Shown here: positions 18,182-25,769 of the stretch, in pieces
How positions within the stretch are numbered: position 1 is the stretch's first letter
Layout of the letters: every line of letters begins with the position of its first letter
Source: Akkermansia muciniphila
Lineage (GTDB): Bacteria; Verrucomicrobiota; Verrucomicrobiia; Verrucomicrobiales; Akkermansiaceae
Assembly: GCA_945890645.1 (NCBI GenBank)
Contig: CAMDCV010000030.1
Location: 1 to 52,548, forward strand
Reading direction: 5' to 3'
DNA length: 52,548 bases
Position numbers and translations under genes: made by a program
The notes under the pieces: model-generated
Databases searched by the model: none
What the model was told of the DNA's origin: nothing
Seen by the model: the letters and a program-made list of their open reading frames with translations, nothing else

Positions 18182-18743
18182 TCATCCTGTCACTTCTCGC
18201 AAACGCAAAGCGATGATCGCAGCGCTCGTGTTGATCGCAGCGGGGGTGGGGTTACTGTTGTATGTCAATGACCACAAGGCTGCCCTTCCCGTCGTTGCGC
18301 CCACGACTGCCGCTACTCCGGCGCGTCTAATCGAAGTGCCCCAGCGAGCCGTAATAGCAACTTCTGGCACGACTCCCGAAAATGCGATCGTTCATCCCGA
18401 GGGAAGGGCTTTCGGCAATGGTCCGTCGCCCAAGCAGGAAATCGAAATCCTGCATCAATTGTTTCGAGCTTACCGCGATGAATACCGCAGTTTTCCCACA
18501 GGTGAGGATAACGCGCAGTTCATCAGTGCTATGACTGGGGGCAACCCGAAGAAAATTTGGTATCTCACACGACCACACCACCGCATCAATCCTCAAGGCA
18601 GACTCGTTGATCAGTGGGGCACGCCTTACGTATTTCATGCCATCTCACGCGATTATCTAGAAATCCGTTCAGCCGGACCTGATAAAGAAGTTTATAGCGA
18701 CGATGACCTGGTCCATCCTCCACTACGACTCCCACCAAAATAG
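18174..18743 (+). CDS. GspG-like pseudopilin-related protein
   Basis: 189 residues. It starts at ATG 18174, overlapping the DUF1501 stop by 8 bp, so it is the third gene of a tightly coupled operon. A cytoplasmic KRK stretch is followed by one membrane segment (about 14-31, MIAALVLIAAGVGLLLYV), a proline/alanine linker, and a C-terminal domain (about 85-189) with LHQLFRAYRDEYRSFPTGEDN and LVDQWGTPYVF. The WGTPY and SAGPDKEVYSDDD elements are those of type II secretion major pseudopilin (GspG) C-terminal domains. The prepilin peptidase site is missing. It may anchor or present the DUF1800/DUF1501 pair (inference). Confidence 0.72.
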   Translation: MDSHPVTSRKRKAMIAALVLIAAGVGLLLYVNDHKAALPVVAPTTAATPARLIEVPQRAVIATSGTTPENAIVHPEGRAFGNGPSPKQEIEILHQLFRAYRDEYRSFPTGEDNAQFISAMTGGNPKKIWYLTRPHHRINPQGRLVDQWGTPYVFHAISRDYLEIRSAGPDKEVYSDDDLVHPPLRLPPK

Positions 18744-18868
18744 AGAATTAGTGGCGAAAAATGCCGTTCCCTCCGCGTCAACACGCAGCTCAGCTAGGAA
18801 TTTTCGTGCATTTGAGCGGGTTCTGTGGTTTTTTCCGCCGTCGCTGATTTTCACTTTCCCAATTTCTC

Positions 18869-20890
18869 ATGCTTTCCATTCAAGGCCTCCGCGTCGAATA
18901 CGGCGCTCGCGTATTATTCAATGATTTGTATTTCACCGTGCAACCGCGCGAACGCATTGCTTTCGCCGGCCATAACGGTGCCGGCAAATCGACGCTGATG
19001 AAGTGCGTCGCTGGCATTATCCAGCCGACTTCCGGAAAAGTCACAGCGCCAAAAGGCTATCGCATCGGCTACCTGCCGCAGGAAGGCATTCACGTGAAAG
19101 GCATCACGCTGTGGGATGAAACGGAATCCGCCTTTGCCGAGGCGATGGAGATCAAGAAGAAGATCGATGAACTCAGTGATTCTCTCGAACATCTCGATCC
19201 CCGTTCTTCACCCTTCAGCGAATGCTTGGAGGAAATTGGTAATCTTGAATTGCAATTTGAAGCATTTGACCCCGGTCGAATGAAACCGAAAATCCAATCG
19301 GTATTGCTAGGTCTTGGATTTTCTGAAGCTGATTTCGAACGCGATTGTGGTCACTTCTCGGGTGGTTGGCAAATGCGCATTGCCATGGCGAAGTTGTTTT
19401 TGCAATCACCCGAAGTGCTGTTGCTCGACGAACCAACGAACCACCTCGACATCGATTCACAGGCATGGGTGGAAAATTATCTCATCAACTATCCTGGCGC
19501 GATTCTTCTCATTTCCCACGATCGCTCACTGCTCGACACCTTATGCACGCGCACGATCGCTTTCCACAAAGGCCGCGCCGAAGAATACGCGGGCAACTAT
19601 TCTTATTACGAAAAAGAAAGCGTCGCGCGGAAGGAAAACCTTCTTCGCCAGTACGAATCACAGCGCAAGGAAATCGCGAAAACTCAAGAATTCATCGATC
19701 GCTTTCGCGCCTCGGCGAACAAAGCCACGTTGGTGCAATCGCGCATCAAACAACTCGCCAAGGTCGAACGCATCGTCATCGAAGCCGAAGACCCGATCAT
19801 GAATTTCCGTTTCCCCAAGCCGCCTTCTTCCGGGCACTCGGTGGCGCTGTTAGAAAAAGCTACCAAGCGCTATGGCAATCACACGGTGTTTGAGAACTTT
19901 GACTTCGAAGTCATCAAGGGCGAGAAGTTTGCCATCGTCGGACCGAACGGAGCGGGTAAATCAACTTTCTGTCGCATGATCACCGGCCAAGAGGAACCAA
20001 CGTCCGGCACCTTCACCTTGGGCATGCGTGTGAGTGTGTCGTATTTCTCGCAGAACCACGCAGATGAGCTTGATCCGAATCGCACCGTATTGGAAACGGT
20101 CGAAGAAACCGCCACACGCGATGCCGCGCCACATTGTCGAAATCTGTTAGGCTGTTTCCTTTTCCGCGGCGATGATGTGTTCAAAAAAATCGGTGTGCTT
20201 TCGGGCGGTGAACGTTCGCGTGTCGCACTGGTGCGCATGCTTGTGCAACCAGCGAATTTCCTGATTCTCGACGAACCGACAAACCACCTCGACATGCAAT
20301 CGCAGGATGTGTTGCAACGCGCGCTCATCGATTATCCTGGCACAGTGTTGATCGTTTCCCACAACCGCAATTTCCTCGATCCCTTAGTGGAGAAAACGTT
20401 AGAATTTCGTCCCAACGCAAAACCCACACTCTATCCAGGAAACATCAGCTATTATCTCGAAAAATCCGCTGCGGATCGCGCTCGGGAAGACAAGGCCAAG
20501 GCAGTGCAAAAGAGTTCCACGCAGAGTGCGCCGCAGCTCGCCAAGCGCCAAGTAGAACCTGTCGCCGCATCAACCAACACAGGCAACCGCAAGGACCAGC
20601 GCAAGCTCGAAGCCGATATCCGCAATCAACGCAATAAGGTGCTCAAGCCCTTGCAAGAGGAACTCGAAAGTGTCGAAGGCAAAATAGCGGAAATGGAAAA
20701 AGCCCAAGGCGCTTTAACGCAGCATCTATCGAGCGAAGAAGTCGCGAGTGATCCGCAAAAATTTCGTGAGACCACCAATGCGATTGAAAAAATCACCAAG
20801 TCGCTCGAAATTTCGTTTAGTCGCTGGGGAGAACTGACCGCTGCTATCGAAGCTGCCGAAGCGAAATTGCCGCAACTTTCGCAAGACTGA
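18869..20890 (+). CDS. ABC-F family ATPase (Uup/EttA type)
   Basis: 673 residues, no membrane segments, two ABC domains in tandem. Walker A motifs are GHNGAGKST (about 34-42) and GPNGAGKST (second domain, about residue 350). Signature motifs are SGGWQMR and SGGERSR, and Walker B regions LLLDEPTNHLD and LILDEPTNHLD. The inter-domain linker has the P-site tRNA-interaction-like coiled helix (KENLLRQYESQRKEI). The C-terminus (about 570-673) is a coiled coil, as in Uup. ABC-F proteins act on ribosomes to relieve stalling or give antibiotic resistance. This domain plan is nearest Uup. It ends 9 bp from the convergent hisD stop. Confidence 0.93.
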   Translation: MLSIQGLRVEYGARVLFNDLYFTVQPRERIAFAGHNGAGKSTLMKCVAGIIQPTSGKVTAPKGYRIGYLPQEGIHVKGITLWDETESAFAEAMEIKKKIDELSDSLEHLDPRSSPFSECLEEIGNLELQFEAFDPGRMKPKIQSVLLGLGFSEADFERDCGHFSGGWQMRIAMAKLFLQSPEVLLLDEPTNHLDIDSQAWVENYLINYPGAILLISHDRSLLDTLCTRTIAFHKGRAEEYAGNYSYYEKESVARKENLLRQYESQRKEIAKTQEFIDRFRASANKATLVQSRIKQLAKVERIVIEAEDPIMNFRFPKPPSSGHSVALLEKATKRYGNHTVFENFDFEVIKGEKFAIVGPNGAGKSTFCRMITGQEEPTSGTFTLGMRVSVSYFSQNHADELDPNRTVLETVEETATRDAAPHCRNLLGCFLFRGDDVFKKIGVLSGGERSRVALVRMLVQPANFLILDEPTNHLDMQSQDVLQRALIDYPGTVLIVSHNRNFLDPLVEKTLEFRPNAKPTLYPGNISYYLEKSAADRAREDKAKAVQKSSTQSAPQLAKRQVEPVAASTNTGNRKDQRKLEADIRNQRNKVLKPLQEELESVEGKIAEMEKAQGALTQHLSSEEVASDPQKFRETTNAIEKITKSLEISFSRWGELTAAIEAAEAKLPQLSQD

Positions 20891-20899
20891 TCGGAAACA

Positions 20900-22195
20900 C
20901 TACAAACCACTTTCGAGTCGAATGGAAACGGAACGTCCGTGGGCGTCTAGCCCCTCAATACGGGCGAACTCATCGGTGTAAGGGAGGGATTTTTTGACCG
21001 CAGCAAGGTTCATTTTCACGATGCTCGTGCGACGTTGAAATTGATCGGCGCGCAATCCGGAGAATGACCGACCAGCACCGCCGGTTGGCAGCGTGTGACT
21101 GGGCCCCGCGAGGAAATCACCCACAGCGACCGGCGAAGCATTGCCCAGATAGATCGCTCCTGCGGTGCGCACTTGGGCTAACCAGTGATCTTCTTTTTCC
21201 GCGATCAAGGACAAATGCTCTGGAGCAAAGTCATTTACGAGCTGCATGCCTTGCTCGAACGATTTCACGTGAAGTAGGAAGGTTCCTTTTTGCAATACTT
21301 CACCGATGATTTTGGAACGTTTGAGTTGAGCGCTTTGGCGTTCGACTGCCTTAACAACTTTGTTCAGAAGCGACTTCGAATCGGTAAGAAAACCTACCAC
21401 GCTATCGCCACCGTGCTCGGCTTGCGCGAGGATGTCAGCCGCGATGCACTCGGCATTGCCACTTTGATCGGCGAGAATGAGGATTTCGCTGGGTCCGGGC
21501 AGGAGGTCGATGGATACAGCACCAACGAGTTGACGTTTCGCCTCGACCACAAATCGATTGCCGGGACCGAAAATGCGATCCACAGGAGTAACGGATTTTG
21601 TTCCCAATGCCATCGCCGCAATCGCCTGGGCACCGCCGATTTTAAGAACTTCGGTTGCTCCGGCAGCCTTCAAAGCATAAAGCAACGAAGCGTTCACCTT
21701 GCCATCGGGACCGACTGGGGTCGCGGCGAGAATTTGCGGCACGCCGACCGCTTGGGCGAAGCCCGCAGTCATCAGTGCCGTTGAGACTAACGGAGCTTTC
21801 CCACCAGGCACATAGACGCCAACGCGATCATAGGGAGTGAAGCGTTCGCCTACTACCGCGCCTTGGGCATTTTTACGACTCCAGTCCTTTCGCATGCTGC
21901 GCTTTGTGAACTCGTGGATGTTCTGCAAAGTCGCGGCAACCGCTTGGCGCGTGCTTTCTGAAACCGCGGCCTTCGCTTCGGCGAATTCTTTTTCCGAGAC
22001 GAAGAGTTGTTGATTGGTGAGAGTGACGCCGTCGAATTTCTGCGTAAATGCCAACAAAGCAGTGTCACCTTTGGCAGCTACCTCCGCAATGATGGCAGCG
22101 ACCGTATCGCGCAGAGCATCGGTCGGCACGGCACGGCGCTTCATACTCGCGGCCATCGCGGCGAAATCCGCGTCTTTGTAACTGAGAACTTTCAT
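20900..22195 (-). CDS. hisD: Histidinol dehydrogenase
   Basis: 431 residues, the usual length. It catalyses the last two steps of histidine synthesis, L-histidinol to L-histidine, with NAD and zinc. Seen: RFTPYDRVGVYVPGGKAPLVST (the substrate-binding stretch), GGAQAIAAMALGT, the signature LPGPSEILILADQSGNAECIAADILAQAEHGG, and the C-terminal HTLPTGGAGRSFSGL with zinc-binding residues. ATG at 22195. It lies 10 bp downstream of the DUF420 gene on the same strand, so it may be the last cistron of the Sco/DUF420 operon. That is an unusual place for a his gene; hisK-type phosphatase lies 28 kb away. Confidence 0.95.
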   Translation of the reverse strand: MKVLSYKDADFAAMAASMKRRAVPTDALRDTVAAIIAEVAAKGDTALLAFTQKFDGVTLTNQQLFVSEKEFAEAKAAVSESTRQAVAATLQNIHEFTKRSMRKDWSRKNAQGAVVGERFTPYDRVGVYVPGGKAPLVSTALMTAGFAQAVGVPQILAATPVGPDGKVNASLLYALKAAGATEVLKIGGAQAIAAMALGTKSVTPVDRIFGPGNRFVVEAKRQLVGAVSIDLLPGPSEILILADQSGNAECIAADILAQAEHGGDSVVGFLTDSKSLLNKVVKAVERQSAQLKRSKIIGEVLQKGTFLLHVKSFEQGMQLVNDFAPEHLSLIAEKEDHWLAQVRTAGAIYLGNASPVAVGDFLAGPSHTLPTGGAGRSFSGLRADQFQRRTSIVKMNLAAVKKSLPYTDEFARIEGLDAHGRSVSIRLESGL

Positions 22196-22204
22196 GTGAG
22201 GAAA

Positions 22205-22756
22205 TTAATAGTAGGGACGGAGCATCAAATAACACACTGGCCCGGTGATGGCGACATACAACCACAGCGGATATGTAATTTTTGCCAATCGCCTATGCGC
22301 CTGACGCCGGTCCGCCCACCCTGCGAGGTAGGTAAACAATATCAACGGAAAGCTCACAGCAGCACTGAAAATGTGGGTAATGAGAAGAGAGAAATACACT
22401 GTACGGATGGAGCCTTCGCCACCAAATTTCGTTTCGACATTAGTGAAATGATAAGCCACATAGCAGAGCAGGAAAATCCCGGAGAGCAGCATCGCCACAC
22501 TCATGAATCGACGATGCAAGCCAATGTTTTGCTTTTTCACCGCCACCAAGGCCGCAATTAAACAGAATGCCACGGTGGAGTTTATTACCGCATGTACGGC
22601 GGGAAGAAAGGCCAAACTGATGCCGTCAGGCAGTTCGATACGCAACTCGGGGCGACGCATAAGTCCAACGAGCACTAATACCAAGACGGTTACAATCCAT
22701 ACGCCAGTGCGCAATTTTTTTTCCGTTGTTGGTGAAAGAGGAGAATGTTGTTCCAT
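22205..22756 (-). CDS. DUF420 membrane protein
   Basis: 183 residues with five predicted membrane segments (for example VWIVTVLVLVLVGLM, FLPAVHAVINSTVAFCLIAALVAV, MSVAMLLSGIFLLCYVAYHF, LLITHIFSAAVSFPLILFTYLAGW, and a last one near LWLYVAITGPVCYLML). Conserved histidines fall in membrane segments (HAVINS, AYHF, ITHI), the DUF420 pattern. DUF420 genes are common beside cytochrome c oxidase and Sco genes and are thought to help heme-copper oxidase assembly. Its start is 2 bp after the stop of the upstream Sco-like gene. Confidence 0.82.
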   Translation of the reverse strand: MEQHSPLSPTTEKKLRTGVWIVTVLVLVLVGLMRRPELRIELPDGISLAFLPAVHAVINSTVAFCLIAALVAVKKQNIGLHRRFMSVAMLLSGIFLLCYVAYHFTNVETKFGGEGSIRTVYFSLLITHIFSAAVSFPLILFTYLAGWADRRQAHRRLAKITYPLWLYVAITGPVCYLMLRPYY

Positions 22757-22758
22757 GA

Positions 22759-23451
22759 TTACTTAGCCAGTTCTTTGCGAATTTTTTGATACATGTCCTG
22801 CTTGAGTGTTTCATGCAATGCAGGGTCGGTCTTGCGTGCATCGGCGAGCGGCCATTTGCCAACGACCTCGAATTTTTCATTCACTAGCGCCAATCCAAGA
22901 TCATGGGCATACTTGCCGTTGCTCTCAATGTCGGCAGGATCGGTGCGTTCTTTTACTTTGAAAAATTTCAGCGTTCCCTCCATGTAAGCATGAGCTTTGG
23001 CGTTGTCCCCTGTGGTGAGAAACCACCATTGTTTCGGATCTGCGTTGAGTGCTGCTGCGTATTCTTTGAGTCGTTCGACATTGTCAGTTTCGGGATCGAT
23101 CGACACGCAGACGAGATGAAAATTGGGATCGCTGGAAAATTCATTCAGTAACTCCCGCAGCTCTTGACCATTCCGTAGCGCGCAATGCGGGCAGATCGCA
23201 AAAAATTCTGCCACCACCCATACCTTGCCTTTAAGATCCGAAAGTTTTACTGCATCACCGGCTTGATTCGTTGCTTCGAGATCATTAGCGATAGGAAACA
23301 ATGTCTCTTGCTGATCGGCGCCTGTATTGACCACGAAAGGTTTTTCGCGTTCGATGATGCCATCCCTTACCCAGAAAGCCGCGTATAAGATCGCAGCCGA
23401 TGCCGCAATGGTCGCTGCATAAATGCCCACTATTTTACTTTTTTGATTCAT
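22759..23451 (-). CDS. Sco1/SenC-like thioredoxin-fold protein with CPHC motif
   Basis: 230 residues with an N-terminal anchor (about 8-28) and an exported thioredoxin-like domain. The strand KVWVVAEFFAI leads into C87-P-H-C90. Downstream, VCVSIDPETDNVERLKEYAAALNA and QWWFLTGD are typical Sco elements, and a histidine sits near the end in KYAHDLGLALV. Sco proteins normally have C-x3-C; here the pair is C-x2-C as in thioredoxin oxidoreductases. It could therefore act as a thiol reductase for the CuA site rather than as a copper chaperone (inference). ATG at 23451 overlaps the preceding gene by 4 bp. Confidence 0.8.
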   Translation of the reverse strand: MNQKSKIVGIYAATIAASAAILYAAFWVRDGIIEREKPFVVNTGADQQETLFPIANDLEATNQAGDAVKLSDLKGKVWVVAEFFAICPHCALRNGQELRELLNEFSSDPNFHLVCVSIDPETDNVERLKEYAAALNADPKQWWFLTTGDNAKAHAYMEGTLKFFKVKERTDPADIESNGKYAHDLGLALVNEKFEVVGKWPLADARKTDPALHETLKQDMYQKIRKELAK

Positions 23452-24227
23452 GATTTTTCCGCGTTGACGGTTTCGTGAAGTAGTATCTCGATGGTGTTCT
23501 CTAACAAAAATTGCAACTCCTCCACATTGTTGCGCTCGGTGCCGGTCTTCACACCGCGCTTATCCCATCCCGATGCTTGATTAAAATCGAAGCCAGTCAC
23601 GAACGGCGGCCCACCCCGTTGCTGCGGTACCACGGCCTTGCGCAGTTTGAGATTCCGATCTACTAAAACCAACGACGTATCAAAATCCCACTTGCCCTCG
23701 ACTTGATGCGGCAGGCTGCCGAGCTTGCATTTGTCCTTAAGATACTTGTGCAAAATGACCGGCTCTGTCGTGGCAAACCACCATCGTGGCAACGCAGCTC
23801 CTTGTCGCTCGGCTTCTGCTTTGAGCATCGCCGCCGCTTGCTCCGGTGGACCGGGATCGATCACCATGCTGATAAATACCACGTCGGGTTGGTCAGCGTA
23901 TTTTTTTGCGAGATCCTGCATGACGCGCACGGCGATCGCACAGGTTTCTGGTTGCGTGACGCTGATTGAATTCAGCACCCAGACTTTTCCTTGCAGCTCA
24001 TCCAAGCCGACACGTTTTCCATCTTGGCGAACGACGGGTAAGTTGTGACGCAATTCTCCCGCATACGATGGTCGACCATCTTTGTTTGCATTGCTAGCAT
24101 AGCGTTCATAAGCCCAGTAGATCATGATACCGCCAAAGATGGCAAAGGCGATCAATATCCACGCCGTGCGGCGCAATTTTTTTTCATCGCGCACTGCTGG
24201 CTCTAGTTTCCCTGCGTAATTTCCCAT
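23448..24227 (-). CDS. Sco1/SenC-like protein lacking the first copper-ligand cysteine
   Basis: 259 residues from ATG 24227 (an upstream ATG at 24290 adds an unlikely 21-residue tail). There is one N-terminal membrane anchor (about 22-40) and a Sco/thioredoxin-like domain: KVWVLNSISV, then Q92-P-E-T-C96, VVFISMVIDPG, and RWWFATTEPVILHKYLK. The Sco copper motif is C-P-x-x-C; the first cysteine is glutamine here, leaving a single thiol. It is first in a four-gene run (this gene, 22759, 22205, hisD) with overlaps or gaps of 10 bp or less. An accessory or non-copper role in oxidase assembly is likely. Confidence 0.7.
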   Translation of the reverse strand: MGNYAGKLEPAVRDEKKLRRTAWILIAFAIFGGIMIYWAYERYASNANKDGRPSYAGELRHNLPVVRQDGKRVGLDELQGKVWVLNSISVTQPETCAIAVRVMQDLAKKYADQPDVVFISMVIDPGPPEQAAAMLKAEAERQGAALPRWWFATTEPVILHKYLKDKCKLGSLPHQVEGKWDFDTSLVLVDRNLKLRKAVVPQQRGGPPFVTGFDFNQASGWDKRGVKTGTERNNVEELQFLLENTIEILLHETVNAEKS

Positions 24228-24410
24228 GGGCACGCAGAAAATACTCAGATCGAACGACAACGCAAGCTCCCAGCCGAAAAAACTTCGCAATCATGACCCT
24301 CGGAAGACAGAACGTCTCGCCTGTTTCTTACTGACTCATCATTTCCAATCACCCCTTCAATGATCCCGTTTGCATCCAAAAAACTCACTTCATCGATGAC
24401 TATTTCACGT

Positions 24411-24443
24411 TATTATACCGATTCAGGCGTCACCTGAATTTTC
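24411..24443 (+). promoter_or_regulatory. Promoter-like box followed by leader hairpin
   Basis: A -10-like TATTAT lies at 24411-24416. Directly after it is a hairpin: attcagg (24421-24427), loop cgtca, cctgaat (24433-24439), then TTTTCTTG. The order promoter, stem, U-run lies 40 bp before the CorA-like start, which would suit an attenuator in the leader. It could also be an ordinary terminator of a transcript I cannot see. No known Mg riboswitch fold is recognised. Confidence 0.35.
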
Positions 24444-24478
24444 TTGCTCTTTCAGCGGGATCATGCACTGCTAGGGCC

Positions 24479-25219
24479 ATGGATCGAACCTCATTTGTCC
24501 CCAAAACTTGGCAACTTCCCGAAGCGATTCGTAAACGCTTGGGCAATTCTGTGGGAAGGCAGCGCTTGATGAATGAGGACGGCAACCTGCTTCTCATTCT
24601 CCACCAAGTTCCCAAATCGGAGGATGACGAAATTCGAAATGCAGTGCTCTTTTGGCGAAATACCGCAGGTGAATGGAAAAGCCATCCCACGAGCGGCGGA
24701 CTCGCCGGCCTGGACGCTCACCTCGCCTCTTATCGCACCGCAATCCATCAACTGGACGAAGACGTGGAAGCGGCGAAAACCCCGCGTCAATATTTCGAAG
24801 TGATGCGACGGATGCACCCAGTGCAACGATCGACTCGGAATATGGCGGAAGTCCTGCAAGCAGCACGCCAAGCGCTACCGGATGAGTCGCGCATGATCAA
24901 CATGCGCGATCAAGCCGTGGACTTGGAACGGGGAATTGAACTCATTGCGGCCGATGCCAAAGCGGGCATGGAATTCACTATGGCGGAATCTGCCAACCAG
25001 CAGGCGCTTTCAGCCATGGCCGCTACTCAAGAAGCAAGGAGACTCAATCGACTTGCTGCGTTTTTCTTTCCTCTTGCGACGTTGGTAGCGGTTTTTGGCA
25101 TGAATTCTCCGAATGATGTCCTACGCTTTCCCAGTTTCTCGACAGTAGTCCTCTCCGGAATCGGATTGGGCTTGATCGTCTATTTCATCGTCTCTGTACG
25201 TGCTCGAAAAGGGGAATAG
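24479..25219 (+). CDS. Short CorA-like membrane protein with GMN motif
   Basis: 246 residues. The C-terminal third has the layout of CorA metal transporters: a long amphipathic helix (ANQQALSAMAATQEARRLNRL) leads into a first membrane segment (about 191-207) that ends in G207-M208-N209. A short loop and a second membrane segment (about 220-240, VVLSGIGLGLIVYFIVSV) follow, then a basic tail. GMN is the hallmark of the CorA selectivity filter. CorA proteins are usually 310-350 residues, so the cytoplasmic part is reduced, and the loop after GMN lacks the acidic MPE(L) motif. It may be a divergent cation channel or a helper of one. ATG 24479 is divergent from the Sco genes. Confidence 0.62.
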   Translation: MDRTSFVPKTWQLPEAIRKRLGNSVGRQRLMNEDGNLLLILHQVPKSEDDEIRNAVLFWRNTAGEWKSHPTSGGLAGLDAHLASYRTAIHQLDEDVEAAKTPRQYFEVMRRMHPVQRSTRNMAEVLQAARQALPDESRMINMRDQAVDLERGIELIAADAKAGMEFTMAESANQQALSAMAATQEARRLNRLAAFFFPLATLVAVFGMNSPNDVLRFPSFSTVVLSGIGLGLIVYFIVSVRARKGE

Positions 25220-25315
25220 ATACACTGTGAGGAAATCCTTCGTGGCTCCTCTCTCCTGACGCTAAACGGCAACTTCGCCAATGTTTCAGCGTTATCCATA
25301 GCCTTTGTTATATGC

Positions 25316-25657
25316 ATGAATCCGTATGAAACAAACCATCTCCCATCTGAAAAGGCTCAGGCTAAATTACCTGTATCAATACGGAGTCAATCTCTGCGTA
25401 GTGGCCGTCCTTGCCCCTATTGTAAAAGTTTAAAAACACATAAAGATGGATTTCTCCATGCTCGCCCAAGTTTGCTCTATGTGATCTTTTTCGGTTGGCT
25501 GTTTCTTCTGATTCGCGCCGCATTTACCCGCCGAATCGATCGCTGTGAAGATTGTGGAGAAACCAATTCTTACTACTCGATGGGTTCTCGATTGGCTCTA
25601 GTCTGTCTGGTCATCATAGTTCTGATGATCATCTTAGATCTATCGGTTCACGAGTGA
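25316..25657 (+). CDS. Membrane protein with zinc-ribbon cysteines
   Basis: 113 residues, unrecognised. Two CxxC pairs (CPYC at about 33-36, CEDC at about 77-80) would make a zinc ribbon. They are separated by a membrane segment (about 53-68, LLYVIFFGWLFLLIRAAF), and a second segment lies near the end (about 93-109, LALVCLVIIVLMIILDL). If both pairs bind one zinc, they must be on the same side, with the first segment as a re-entrant or monotopic element. ATG 25316. The gene stands alone between the CorA-like and homocysteine-domain genes, and a hairpin overlaps its stop. Confidence 0.65.
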   Translation: MNPYETNHLPSEKAQAKLPVSIRSQSLRSGRPCPYCKSLKTHKDGFLHARPSLLYVIFFGWLFLLIRAAFTRRIDRCEDCGETNSYYSMGSRLALVCLVIIVLMIILDLSVHE

Positions 25658-25675
25658 ACCCTGAGATTTTGCTTT
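25645..25675 (+). terminator. Hairpin with T-rich tail at the end of the zinc-ribbon gene
   Basis: ggttca (25645-25650), tetraloop cgag, tgaacc (25655-25660), followed by ctgagattttgctttt. The 6-bp stem overlaps the stop codon at 25655-25657. It is a plausible weak intrinsic terminator between this gene and the methionine-synthase gene that follows on the same strand. Confidence 0.42.
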
Positions 25676-25694
25676 TCGCCCCCGCACATGAGTG

Positions 25695-25732
25695 TATATT
25701 TTCGCATCATCAAATCGCGATGCGTTGATATA
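25695..25732 (+). promoter_or_regulatory. Leader stem-loop with alternative pairing upstream of the homocysteine gene
   Basis: tatat (25695-25699) and cgcatc (25703-25708) can pair with gatgcg (25719-25724) and atata (25728-25732), leaving a symmetric internal loop of three and a 10-base hairpin loop. An overlapping alternative stem pairs atcaa with ttgat. It ends 37 bp before the start codon. Mutually exclusive stems suggest control of translation, but it matches no SAM, SAH or cobalamin riboswitch that I recognise. Confidence 0.28.
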
Positions 25733-25769
25733 TTCTTGCCAAGTGGGCACCGATCCCCTATCCTCGCGC

